64,000 bases of DNA from Tubulanus polymorphus (taxonomy: Eukaryota; Nemertea; Palaeonemertea; Tubulaniformes; Tubulanidae). The DNA lies in NCBI RefSeq assembly GCF_964204645.1, contig NC_134030.1:6198278-6262277 (forward strand). The letters are read 5' to 3'. Positions 37,566 through 48,505 of the stretch are shown piece after piece. The notes beneath the pieces were generated by a model. The model saw nothing but the letters and a program-made list of their open reading frames with translations. It made no database searches and was not told the origin of the DNA. Within the stretch, counting starts at the first letter, position 1, and every line of letters starts with the position of its first letter. A program made the translations under genes and the position numbers.

Positions 37566-40500
37566 TTCTTCAATGGCTGAACCTCCAAAACCCTAAACCT
37601 ATAGACTTAAAACCCTAAACCTATAGACCTTTAATCCTTGTAAAACAAAATGCTCTTATCCCTAACCAACTCAATTGTTTACCTACAGAGTCTAAACCCA
37701 AACCCTCTAGACTAAATCCTAAACCTGGAGACTTTAAACCCTACTCATAGAGACTCTAAACCCTCTAAACCCTAAAACTTAAGTTCCTAAAGCCTTAAGC
37801 TATAGACTCAATACCCTCAAAAAGCCTTGAGTTATTAACCTAAAACTTACACACTCCAAACCCATAGCCCCGGAGCCCTTCCTCCCTCTGCCCGCATTTT
37901 AACCATAATACTTGCATTGTCGTATGTTTGGCTTTGGCCATGCTTTTTATTTATAAGTTCAGGAAGTTTGTTTAAATGACGAGAGATGTGATGAGGAAAA
38001 CTGATAAGAGCCGAAGGAGATGTTACCTAATGCGAAGAATGAAGATGAAAACTGGCAAGAAGTCTCGAGGAGATGAAAACAGACAGGATAAGCGAAGATG
38101 TTTACTGATGAGAAGACTGGAAACACTAGTCACCATGAGACAGATTTGTTTCAAAGATCCTTTCTCAATGGCTGAGACTGTAAACCTATAGTCTCTAAGC
38201 CCCAACCATATGTATCCTTTAAACCCTAAACCTACTTACTTAATACCCTAAACCTATAGTCTCTATAACATTACCCTTTAGACCCTCTTAATATAGACCC
38301 TAAACCCATACCCTCTAAACCCTGAACCTAAAGTTCCTAAAGCCTTAAGCTATATTCTCTTAAACCCTCTAAAGCCTTAAGCTTTTAACTCAAAACTTAT
38401 ACATTCAAAACCTATAGCCTCCGAGCCCCTCCTCCCTCTACCTGCATCTTTACCATAATACCTAACCATAATAACCATAATACTTGCCTTGTCGCATGTT
38501 TGGCTTTGGCCATGCTTTTTGTTTTTAAGTTCAGGAAGTTTGGCCGAGTGATGTGATGAGGAAAACTGATAAGATGACTGAAGATGATGTTCACTGATGA
38601 TGAAAACTGGCAAGAAGTCTCGAGGAGATGAAATTTGATGAGATAAGCGAAGATGTTTACTGATGGGAAAGAAGACTGGAAACACTAGTCTCCATGAGAC
38701 AGATTTGTTTCCAAGATCCTTTCTCAATGGCAGAGACTGTAAACCTATAGTCTCTAAGCCCCAACCATATGTACCCTTTTAACCCTAAACCTATAGTCTC
38801 TATAACATTACCCTTTAGACCCTCTTAACCTTAAACCAAACTTGATACCCTAAACCTTATTAACTTTAATCCTTCTGAGCAAAAACCCTCTAACCCCTTA
38901 TCCACTAAATCCTTAACCCACAGATTCTAGGCCCAAACCCTCTAAACTAAATCCTAAAACCTGGAGACTTTTTACCCCTATACATATAGACCCTAAACCC
39001 ATACCCTCTAAACACTGAACCTAAAGTTCCTTAAGCCTTATTCTCTTAAACCCTCTAAAGCCTTAAGCTATTAAATCAGAACTTATACTCACTCCAAACC
39101 CATAGCCCCGAACCCCTCCTCCCTCTGCCCGCATCTTAACCACATTACTTGCATTTTCGCATGTTTGGCTTTGGCCATGCTTTTTGTTTTTAAGTTCAGG
39201 AAGTTTGGTTAAATGCCGAGGGATGTGATAAGGAAAACTGATAAGAGCCAAAGGAGATGTTACCTAATGGGAAGAATGAAGATGAAAACTGGCAAGAAGT
39301 CTCGAAGAGATGAAAGTTGACAGGATAAGCGAAGACGTTTACTGATGGGAAAGAAGACTGGAAACACTAGTCACCATGAGACAGATTTGTTTCCAAGATC
39401 CTTTCTCAATGGCTGAGACTGTAAACATATAGTCTCTAAGCCCCAACCATATGTATCCTTTAAACCCTAAACCTATTTACTTAATACCCTAAACCTATAG
39501 TCTCTATAATATTACCTTTTAGACCCTCTTAACCCTAAACCAGACTTGATACCCTAAACCTATTGACTTAAATCCTTCTAAGCAAAACTCTCTAACCCTT
39601 TATCCATTAAATCCTTATCCAACAGATTCTAAACCTAAACCCTCTAGACTAAATCCTGAAACCTGGACACTTTAAACCCTACGCATATAGACCCTAAACC
39701 AATACCCTCTAAACCCAACACCTAAAGTTCCTAAAGCCTTAAGCTATATTCTCTTAGACCCTCTACAGCCTTAAGCTATTAAATCAAAACTTATACACAC
39801 TCCAAACCCATAGCCCCGAACCCCTCCTCCCTCTGTCCGCATCTTAACCAAAAAGCTTGCATTGTCGCATGTTTGGCTTTGGCCATGCTTTTTGTTTTTA
39901 AGTTCAGATAGTTTGGTTAAATGCCGAGTGATGTGATGAGGAAAACTGATTAGAGCCAAACGAGAGGTTACGTAATGGAAAGACTGACGATGAAAACTGG
40001 CAAGAAGTCTCGAGGAGATGAATGCTGACAGGATAAGCGAAGACGTTTACTGATGGGAAAGAAGACTGGAAACACTAGTCACCATGAGACAGATTTGTTT
40101 CCAAGATCCTTTCTCAATGGCTGAGACTGTAAACCAATAGTATCTAAGCCCCAACCATATGTATCCTTTAAACCCTAAACCTACTTACTTAATATCCTAA
40201 AATTATAGTCTTAACTTTAGACCCTCTAAACCTTGAATCAGACTTGATACCCTAAACCTATTGACTTTAATCCTTCTAAGCAAAAAACCCTCTAACACCT
40301 TATCCACAAATTAAATCCTTACCCGACAGATTCTAAAGCCAAACCCTCTAGACTAAGTCCTAAAACCTGGAGACTTTAAACCCTACGCATAGAGACCCTC
40401 AACCAATACCCTCTAAACCCTAAACCTAAAGTTTCTAAAGCCTTAAGCTATATACTCTTTCCTCTCAAGCTATGAACTCAAAACTTACACACTCCAAACC

Positions 40501-42790
40501 CTTAACCTCGAGCCCCTCCTCTCTCTGCCTGCATCTTAACCATAATACTAGCATTGTCATATGTTTGGCTTTGGCCATACTTTTTGTTTTTAAGTTCAGG
40601 AGGTTTGGTTAAGTGCCAAGAGATGTGATAAGGAAAACTAATGAGGAGAATGAAGATGATGTTAACTGATGAGAAGAATGAAGATGATAACTGATGATAA
40701 GTCGAAGGAGATGTTACCTGATGGGAAGACAGAACATGAAAACTGGCAAGAAGTCTGGAGGAGATGAAAACTGAGAAGATAAGCGAAGATGTTTACTGAT
40801 GAGAAGACTGGAAACACTAGTCTCCATGAGACATTCGTTTTCAAAATCTTTTCTCAATGGCTGAGACTGTAAACCTATAGTCTCTAATCCCCAACCATAT
40901 AGACCCTCTAAACTCTAAACCTACTGACTTGATACTCTAAACCTATAGTCTCTCAAATTTTACCCTTTAGACCCTCTTAACCCTAAACCAGACTTGATAC
41001 CTTAAACCTATTGACCTTAATCCTTCTTAGCAAAAACGCTCAAACCCCTTATCAACTAAATCCTTAACCTATAGAATCTAAACCCAAACCCTAAACCTGC
41101 AGACTCTAAACCCTACGCATATAGACCCTAAACCAAAACCCTCTAAATCCTAAACCTTAAGTTTCTAAAGCCTTAAGCTATATACTCTAAACCCTCTAAA
41201 CCTTAAAGCTATGAACTCAAAACTTACACACTCCAAACCCATAGCCCTCGAGCCCCTCATCCCTCTGCCCGCATCTTAACTACCGGTATAATACTCGCAT
41301 TGTCGCATGTTTGGCTTTGGCCATACTTTTTGTTTTCAAGTTCAGGAAGTTTGGTTGAATGTCAAGAGATGTGATGAGGAAAACTGATAAGAGCCGAAGG
41401 AGATGGTACGTGATGGGAAGACAGGACATAAAAACTGAAAAGAAGTCTCGAGGAGATGAAAACTGATGAGATAAGCAAAGATGTTTACTGATGAGAAGAC
41501 TGGAAACACTAGTCACCATAAGACAGATTTGTTTTCAAAATCTTAATCGCAATGGCCGAGACTGTAAACCTATAGTCTCTAACCCTAACCATTAAGACCC
41601 TCTAACCCCTTATCCACTAAATCCTTTGACATACAGATTCTGAACCCAAACCATCTAGAGTAAATCCTCAACCTGCAGACTCTAAACTCTACGCTAATGA
41701 CCCTTAACTAAAACTCTCCATACCCATAGCCCTCGAGTCCCTCATCCCTCTGCCTTCATCTTAACCATAATACTCGCATTGTTGCATGTTTGGCTTTGGC
41801 CATACTTTTTGTTTTTAAGTTCAGGAAGTTTGGTTAAATGCCGAGAGATGTGATGAGGAAAACTGATAAGAGCCGATGGAGATGTTACCTGATGGTAGGA
41901 CGGAACAGGAAAACTTAAAAGAAGTCTCGAGGAGATGAAAGCTGACGAGATAAGCAAACATATTTACTGATGAGAAGACTGGAAACACTAGTCTCCATGA
42001 GACAGATTTGTTTTCAAAATCTTTTCTCAATGGCCGTGACTGTAAACCTAAAGTCTCTAAGCCCCAACCATATAGACCCTAAACCTACTGACTCCATACC
42101 CTAAACCTATAGTCTCTAACCTTACCTTTTAGACTCTCTCAACCCTACACCAAACTTGATACCCTAAACCAGACTTGATACCCTAAACCTTTTAACTCTA
42201 ATCCTTCTAAGCAAAACCCTCTAACCCCTTTATCCACTAAATCCTTAACCTACAGATTCTGAACCCAAACCCTCTAGACCAAATCCTAAACCTGCAGACT
42301 CTAAACCCTACGCATATAGACCCTAAACCAAAACCCTCTAAACCCTAAAGTTTCTAAAGCCTTAAGCTACAGACTCTAAACCTTTTAGCTATGAACTCAA
42401 AACTTACTCCAAACCCTTAACCCCGAGCCCCTCCTCCCTCTGCCCGCATTTTAACCATAATACTTGCATCGTCGCATGTTTGGCTTTGGCCATGCTTTTT
42501 GTTTTTAAGTTCAGGAAGTTTGGTTAAGTGCCGAGAGATGTGATGAGGAAAACTGATGAGAAGAATGAAGATGATGTTAACTGATGAGAAGAATGAAGAT
42601 GATGTTAACTGATGAGAAAACCAAAGATGATAACTGATAAGTCAAAGGAGATGTTTTCTGATGAAGACTGAAGATAAAAACTGACAAGAAGTCTCAAGGA
42701 GATGAAAACTGATAAGAAGTCCGCGAAGGAGATGAAAACCAATAAGATGACTGATCAGAAAACTGGAGAAGATGTTAATCGATATACGTA
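37565..42790. repeat. Satellite array 3 (about 8 monomers, more diverged)
   Basis: Markers at about 37955, 38527, 39192, 39900, 40592, 41338, 41817 and 42507. Spacing is less regular (480-750 bp) and monomers are more diverged than in array 2, as expected at the edge of an array. It ends in a run of GATGA/GAAGA words at 42540-42780 and passes into unrelated AT-rich DNA. Confidence 0.85.
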
Positions 42791-43110
42791 AATATATTCC
42801 ACATTTTTAAACCTGTCTTGTATGATATTTAATCCATGGCTTCGGCCATTATAGTTTCAGGTCCTTGAGGTAATTTATGATTAGCATAAATTAAGAAGTA
42901 TTAAGGATAATTGATTCATTCTAAAAATTCTGTATAAATAAGTTAAAGGATAAGGTACATTATTCGTTATAGGGTAAGAGTAATTATTAGGAAAGGCAAG
43001 ATAGGTTAACAACAAATATAGTTATAGTAATCACTGATTTAGGTATTAATGATAGTAATAATTGATAATGATAGTTACATATTCTAGGACTTAGATTAGT
43101 TGAATTAAAA
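42790..43110. other. AT-rich array edge
   Basis: AT-rich sequence with a short TTAAGGATAATT-type texture. No gene or known repeat is recognised. Confidence 0.5.
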
Positions 43111-44035
43111 GTTTATTTGGTTTGGTCTTGCTTTTTAAGACCTACTCAGACATTGCTTGTCTGGATCAGTGTCCAGGTTCTAGTATCTCGCATCTCATTA
43201 GTTCGGATTTTTGTTTTGTTTGAATCTTTCATCTTCCGAAGACTCTGCTGATTGTTTTCTAGGTTTCACTGGTTTGGTCTTGCTTTTTAAGACCTAGCTC
43301 AGACATCGCTTGTCTGGACCAGTGTCCGCTAAGTTCGTCCGATACGCTACCGAAAATGTCGAATCCGTGCCGATAAGCTAGTCCGAAAACACTACCGAAT
43401 GTGTCGAATCTGTGCCGATAAGCTAGTCCGATACGCTACCGAAAGTGTCTAATCCGTGCCGACAAATTAGTCTCAACACGCTACCGAAAATGTCAAATCC
43501 GTGCCGACAAGTTAGTCCAGATACTCCAGTGTTGTGAGAAGTCCGCTCCAGTTTTTCGATTTTCTCAAGGTTTCACTGGTTTGGTCTTGCTTTTCAAAGG
43601 CCTAGCCCAGACATCACTAGTCTGGACCGGTTTCCGAGTTAGGTTCAGGTTTCTCGTATCTCAGTCAATTTGTCGGAGAGGTTTAGTTTTGGTATTTTAT
43701 TTTCTCAAGACTGGTGTCCAAGTTAGTTTCGTTCGAGGTCTCATTTGGTTGGATGTTTGTTTTGTTCGGATCTTTCATCTTCTGAAGACTCGCCATAGGT
43801 GCTGATTTATTCTAGGTTTCGCTGGTTTGGTCTTGCTTTTTAAGACCTAGCTCAGACATCGCTTGTCTGGACCAGTGTCCATTAAGTCAATACGAAATCC
43901 GTGCCAATAAGTTAGTCCGATTGCGCCAGTGTTGTGAGAAGTCCGCTCAAGTTTTTATATTTTCTCTAGGTTTCACTGGTTTGGTCTTGCTTTTCAAAGG
44001 CCTAGCCCAGACATTACTATAGTCTGGACCGGTTT
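43111..44035 (+). repeat. Five structured repeats that can form a three-stem cloverleaf
   Basis: Copies at about 43111-43175, 43262-43329, 43566-43632, 43815-43880 and 43969-44035. Each reads CACTGG-TTT, a first hairpin (GGTCTT...AAGACC), CTAGCT or CTAGCC, a second hairpin (CAGACA...TGTCTG), GGA, then CCAGTG, so outer and inner stems close. Copies 3 and 5 differ in both arms yet still pair with a G-T wobble (GGTCTT/AAGGCC and CACTGG/CCGGTT). Copy 4 has CGCTGG/CCAGTG. Copy 1 keeps the inner hairpins but has a poor outer stem. There is no coding potential. The element class is unknown. Confidence 0.65.
43334..43513 (+). repeat. Tandem repeat, ~50-bp unit, about four copies
   Basis: Units contain CTACCGAAAATGTCGAATCC and GTGCCGATAAGCTAGTCC with a few substitutions each. 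It lies between structured-repeat copies 2 and 3. A partial unit recurs near 43895-43925. Confidence 0.75.
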
Positions 44036-45890
44036 CTAGGTTAGGTTTCTTGTAACTCAGGTCGGAGAGGTTTAGTTTTGGTATTTCATTTTCTCAAGCT
44101 CTAGTTCAGGGCTACTCGTCGAGTCTGGTTTCTATAAGGTTACTACTGTAATTTAAAGGATAATTAATGAAGTAATTTATGATAATTAATTACTCTAGTT
44201 AATACTTATAATTTATTCAGCCTAAAATCCACATAGATGCATGAGAGGGTAAGGTACATGTAGGGTAAATAGTAGAGTATTTAATAGAGTGAGGTATCAA
44301 TTAAAAGATAAGGTAACAAATATAGTGAATTTTTAGTTAGCTATAATAGTAATCAATGGAGTAATTAATGATAAGTAGAACTAACGATAATAGCGTTAGT
44401 CTAATATAGACCAAAAAATACATTTTCTTAGGTTTAATTCCTTAAAAAATGTAACTTAACTGTGATTATTTGTATGTATATTTTAAAGGGGAAGGTTTTT
44501 TTCGTTCATGAAATTTTTTCGTTGTGCAAATCCGACGAACCGCACTGAGGATAACGCCGTGCATGCACCCTTTGTATTTTGTGCATGTACAGCAGGCCCT
44601 ACCTCGGTGATGCACCATAACCACTAATGAAATAGAAACATGGTTTGCGATAAGATGAATCTTATTTTCTTATTCATGAATAAGAAAATGGTTTAAAGCT
44701 GATTCTAGTGTATGTACGTACCATGTTTCGCACAAGGGCCGAAACACATAGGACTGATAGGATGGAACTCAATTTATTTCTTTAAGGTTATACAATAAGT
44801 GTATGGCCTACTGTTCAAAGAGCTGCAACAAACTTAAGAAGTGTGTTAAGATTCTGTCTATAATTACGGCTATTAAGCCGAAGTGCCACAAAGATTAGTT
44901 CTTCTTGAAATCCGTCCTGTGTGTCTGCGGAAAAAAATGAACATATATTGTTCTAAACTAAAAACTAAAAACGTTCCTTAATAGACGTGAGACCAATGGT
45001 CACTGTTATATTTTTTCTATAATTTTAGATAAGTGGTCAGGAAACCGGTGACCAGGTCAAAAACCGAGGATATTGAGATCTGAAACTCTAACGAAAGATG
45101 TTCCGAGCATTCGCAACATCATCACAGGAATTAGCATGGAAAAAGATTTTCGGCAGTAGGGCAGCCTCCTCTACTCGTAAATTAATGGAAATTGGAAGCA
45201 GTTGGTGGCGATATTAGATATATATGAAAACTTTTTTATGATGTAGGTTCTAAGAGTTCCGAGTCTGATAACGATGTGATGGCTATTGGTTTGCTGCTGT
45301 TGTTGAACCAAGTGTTCCATGATGTGTCGGACAAATGTTACAGGAAAATATCTCTCAGGTTCGTAATATATTGATTGACTTGTGAGATGCATTAGACTTC
45401 ATTTACCTGGGAGTCGAAATGATCCTGATCAGAGGCAGATCCAGAGCCCTATCTTGAAGGGGTTCTAAATTGTCACAAGGGCACTCACTATTGCGGGAGG
45501 GCGCTTTCTATGTCAAATTTCGGCAAAAAAAGGGCACTTAACATCAAACTTGTGGTTTTCAGGAGCACTTTCTACGCCAAATCATGCCAAACAAGGACAC
45601 TTTTATGTCAAATCCATGGATTTAGGGGCATTTCCAAGGGGCACAGACAAAGCTCGACGGTATCCCAGAACCCTCGGAACCCCCGCTGGATCCGCCCTGC
45701 TGATTGTTGTGTGCCATGGACTCTGCTTGCGACGGTGCTGATCTCATCAGATTATTGTGTACCCCGTATTCTGATTACCTCCAGATTATCACCTGCCCCA
45801 CAAAAGACTCCACATTAATCTGGAGTTGTTTGCCTTTTTATGTTCCTCAGCCTCTACTCATCGCGCATGCCTTGCAGCCTTCGAGGTGGA
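44036..45890. other. No recognised gene; AT-rich and dispersed-repeat DNA
   Basis: The first part (44130-44450) is AT-rich. A 26-bp perfect palindrome lies at 44664-44689. From about 45480 the sequence is richer in GGGCACTT / GGGCGCTTTC phrases, a low-order internal repeat. Short frames across 45170-45390 and 45510-45895 show no recognisable domain. Confidence 0.45.
44664..44689. repeat. 26-bp perfect palindrome
   Basis: Thirteen bases each side pair with no loop, centred on TTCATGAA between 44676 and 44677. Confidence 0.85.
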
Positions 45891-45895
45891 TCTAG

Positions 45896-46505
45896 GAGCA
45901 GAATTTGACAGGAGCACAAAGAAATATAAAGGGCATATACACTGATAAAGGGCAAGTTAAACTCTGTATCCTGGCAGACCAAAACAAGGGCGTAAAAAGT
46001 TTTGAAATTTTAGTGCGTTTTCATACAATTTCTAGGAACTTAAGGGACATACGGTAAGGAATTTTAGCTGAATCCTGTGCTGGACTGCTGTCTTATAAGT
46101 TGCGGGTGGAAAAAATGCCCTGAATTGCCATTGTATCTCCAAAAGGGCACAGGAAAATTGCCGGTCCTGTCTGGACCGTCCCGGCTATTTCTTTGGATTT
46201 TCGCATACCCCAAACTCCAATTACCCTGGAATCGATTTTGGATTATTACTTGCCCTGAACTCAAGTTAATTCAAGGCAATGCATTCCTGCGTAACAGTTA
46301 CACAGGAATGCATTGCCTTGAATTATCACACCCCAACTGACAATATGTATAATGACCCACTACTACCGTATATTTTCATTTTTGATTTTATTTTGCAGGC
46401 TGTGGAAGTTGTGTTAATGAAAACTATCCAGTTATTCAGAAAACAATTCTAGAATCAGTCAAGCAAAAACAACTTCTGAAGAATGTCGACAACTAACTTT
46501 TATGG
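45896..46505 (+). repeat. Direct repeat, left copy (~610 bp)
   Basis: Homologous over its length to 47936-48505, from GCAGAATTTGACAGGAGCAC to AGAATGTCGACA. It has extra sequence where a perfect hairpin is found (46267-46325). The copies are about 2.04 kb apart in the same orientation and differ by scattered substitutions and small indels. Whether they are LTRs or a segmental duplication is unclear, as no polyprotein lies between them. Confidence 0.7.
46267..46325. repeat. Perfect hairpin, 23-bp arms
   Basis: Arms 46267-46289 and 46303-46325 are exact reverse complements. The loop itself contains GTAAC-A-GTTAC. The homologous place in the right direct repeat (about 48290-48325) has only one arm. 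Confidence 0.85.
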
Positions 46506-47935
46506 GTCCCAGTTAAGTTTTACAGGGTCATAGCGAGTCTCTACAAAGTGCTTGTTCTTACTTTGTCTCAATCTCACTATGAACCATATTCAATTTGAAT
46601 AAATTCTAAAAGGCTCCAGTACCTAATTCCACCGCTGTCAGTTTGTTTTTGCTTCATGTCGTTTGGATCTTGGTTTCTTAAGACTAATCCTGCTATTAGG
46701 TTGTTCGTTTAACCTCACAATGGAACAGCCTTTGAAGTGTTGCCTGCACCCTGTAAGCAGCCACACACCAGGACTCGAACCCGCTCATTACTCATTACAT
46801 TTGTCACTCATTTCTGTCACACCTTATGCTGCTGAGGCTCCTCGGTGAAATTTCACTCTTGTAAAGTTTAGTAGTTCATTTCCTCTATATTCATTGTAAA
46901 CAACAACTTTGGAACTGTGGTAAATGGTTTCCAAGGACATCAACGAGGATCCCCGTTTGGCGGACGCCCCAGGCCAAACAGGACATGATAGAACATATGT
47001 TTTTAACATATGTCCATGGGTAGAATAATCATATTCACTAAGAGGTGAAAAATATTTTCAAGAGGTGTTGGCTCTTGTCCAATGTTCCAGTTGCCGGGCA
47101 ACAAGTAACACTGAAGAAAATATCAAACTTATTCGTTTTGGAAGAATATACATTAACGATAATGTCTTAAAAGGTCAATTTTGTGTGCCATGCTTGTGTC
47201 AGAGCGAGATTTGTTTATTTGGCTATGATTTTATTCGATTATGATGTGCATGTTAATTAGTTATGGGAAAGAGTTGCTTTCTTGGTAGTGTCTTATTCAT
47301 ATCGGATTATTACTGTAGGATTTTTAATTATGTCTAGTGTCTGGACTAGGCATATTTTATAGACAATATGAAAGCCAATAATGCATAAATTGTATTAACA
47401 ACTGTATTAACTTTTTAGATTTTGTGAATTTTATTAGTTTATTTTAGTAATAGGGTATCTTGTAACAAATTATTGACATTTAACATTAGGACAATTAATG
47501 TACTTAATTAATACTAGATTTATTACTCTGATCTGAAAGATCAAAATTATTTTACTATCGTTAAAACGATTTTCTTGAGAAAGATGGATGTTATATAGTT
47601 ATTAGGTACAAATCTTATTAGTAGGGATTACTGTTGGTCACAGGAATGTGAACAACAGCAGGATGCAGGGGTTTAAGTATGCAGGATCTGTGATGCAAAC
47701 CAGATGTTGGTTGCATCACAAGATCCACGAGATATTAGAGAGAGTTTTGGAGGGAACATGGGAGTCGAGAGATCATTTGCTTGGGCAAGACGTATTTAAG
47801 AATGAAATACCGGTATGTGAAGAGCGGAGTTTTCGTTATGAGGATCCGAGCAAACCACATATCTCACGAACGGACCAAGGACATCAACGAGGATCTCCGT
47901 TTGGCAAAGACGCCCGGTCCAAACACGACGCCAGG
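46506..47935. other. Spacer between the direct repeats
   Basis: No gene is recognised. 46513-46590 plus 46905-46930 resemble 50081-50190 in LMBR1 intron 3 (AAGTTTTACAGGG, AAGTGCTTGT, GGAACTG, TTAATGGTTTTC phrases). 46932-46985 resembles 47874-47930 (AGGACATCAACGAGGATC). 47040-47640 is AT-rich. A minus-strand B-box-like sequence lies near 46770. Confidence 0.45.
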
Positions 47936-48505
47936 GGCAGAATTTGACAGGAGCACAAAGAAATATAAAGGGCATATATACACTGATAAAGGGCAATTTA
48001 AACTCTGTATCCTGGCAGCCAAAACAAGGGCCTAAAAACTTATTGAAATTTCAGTGCGTTTTCATACAATTTCTAGGAACTTGAGGGACATAAGGAATTT
48101 TAGCTGAATCCTGTGCTGGACTGCTGTTGCGGGTGGGAAAATGCCCTGAAAAATATTGCCATTGTATCTCCAAAAGGGCACGGGAAAATTGCTGGTCCTT
48201 TCTGGACCGTCCCGGCTATCCTTTGGATTTTCGCATGCCCCAAACTCCAATTACCCTGGAATCGATTTTGGATTATCACTTGCCCTGAATTCTGCTTACG
48301 CAGGAATGGATTGCCTTGAATTATCACACCCCAACATGTATAACCCAAGTCTACTACTGTATATTTTCATGTTTGATTTTATTTTGCAGGCTGAGAAGGT
48401 GTGTTAATGAAAACCATCCAGTCATTCAGAAAACAATTCTAGAATCAGTCAATCAAAAATAACTTCTGAAGAATGTCGACACCTAATTTTTATGGTCCCA
48501 GTTGC
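47936..48505 (+). repeat. Direct repeat, right copy (~570 bp)
   Basis: Partner of 45896-46505, in the same orientation. It keeps the CTGTGCTGGACTGCTG, AAATGCCCTGAA, GGACCGTCCCGGCTAT and GGAATCGATTTTGGATTAT landmarks. It lacks the second hairpin arm. Confidence 0.7.

Noticed and set aside
38101-38130. Hammerhead-ribozyme-like core (CTGATGAG ... GGAAACACTAGTC) in satellite monomers
   Set aside because: The spacing of CTGATGA and GAAA is suggestive, but the intervening bases cannot form stem II, stem I arms do not pair, and the core itself varies between monomers (CTGATGGGA, CTGACGAG).
45171-45392. 73-codon minus-strand frame with a poly-Gln run
   Set aside because: No recognisable domain and no splice-linked partner exon. 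The Gln run comes from a GCTGCTGTTGTTG microsatellite-like stretch.
47648-47947. 99-codon frame at the edge of the right direct repeat
   Set aside because: It runs into repeat sequence also present at 46932-46985 in a different frame context. No domain is seen.
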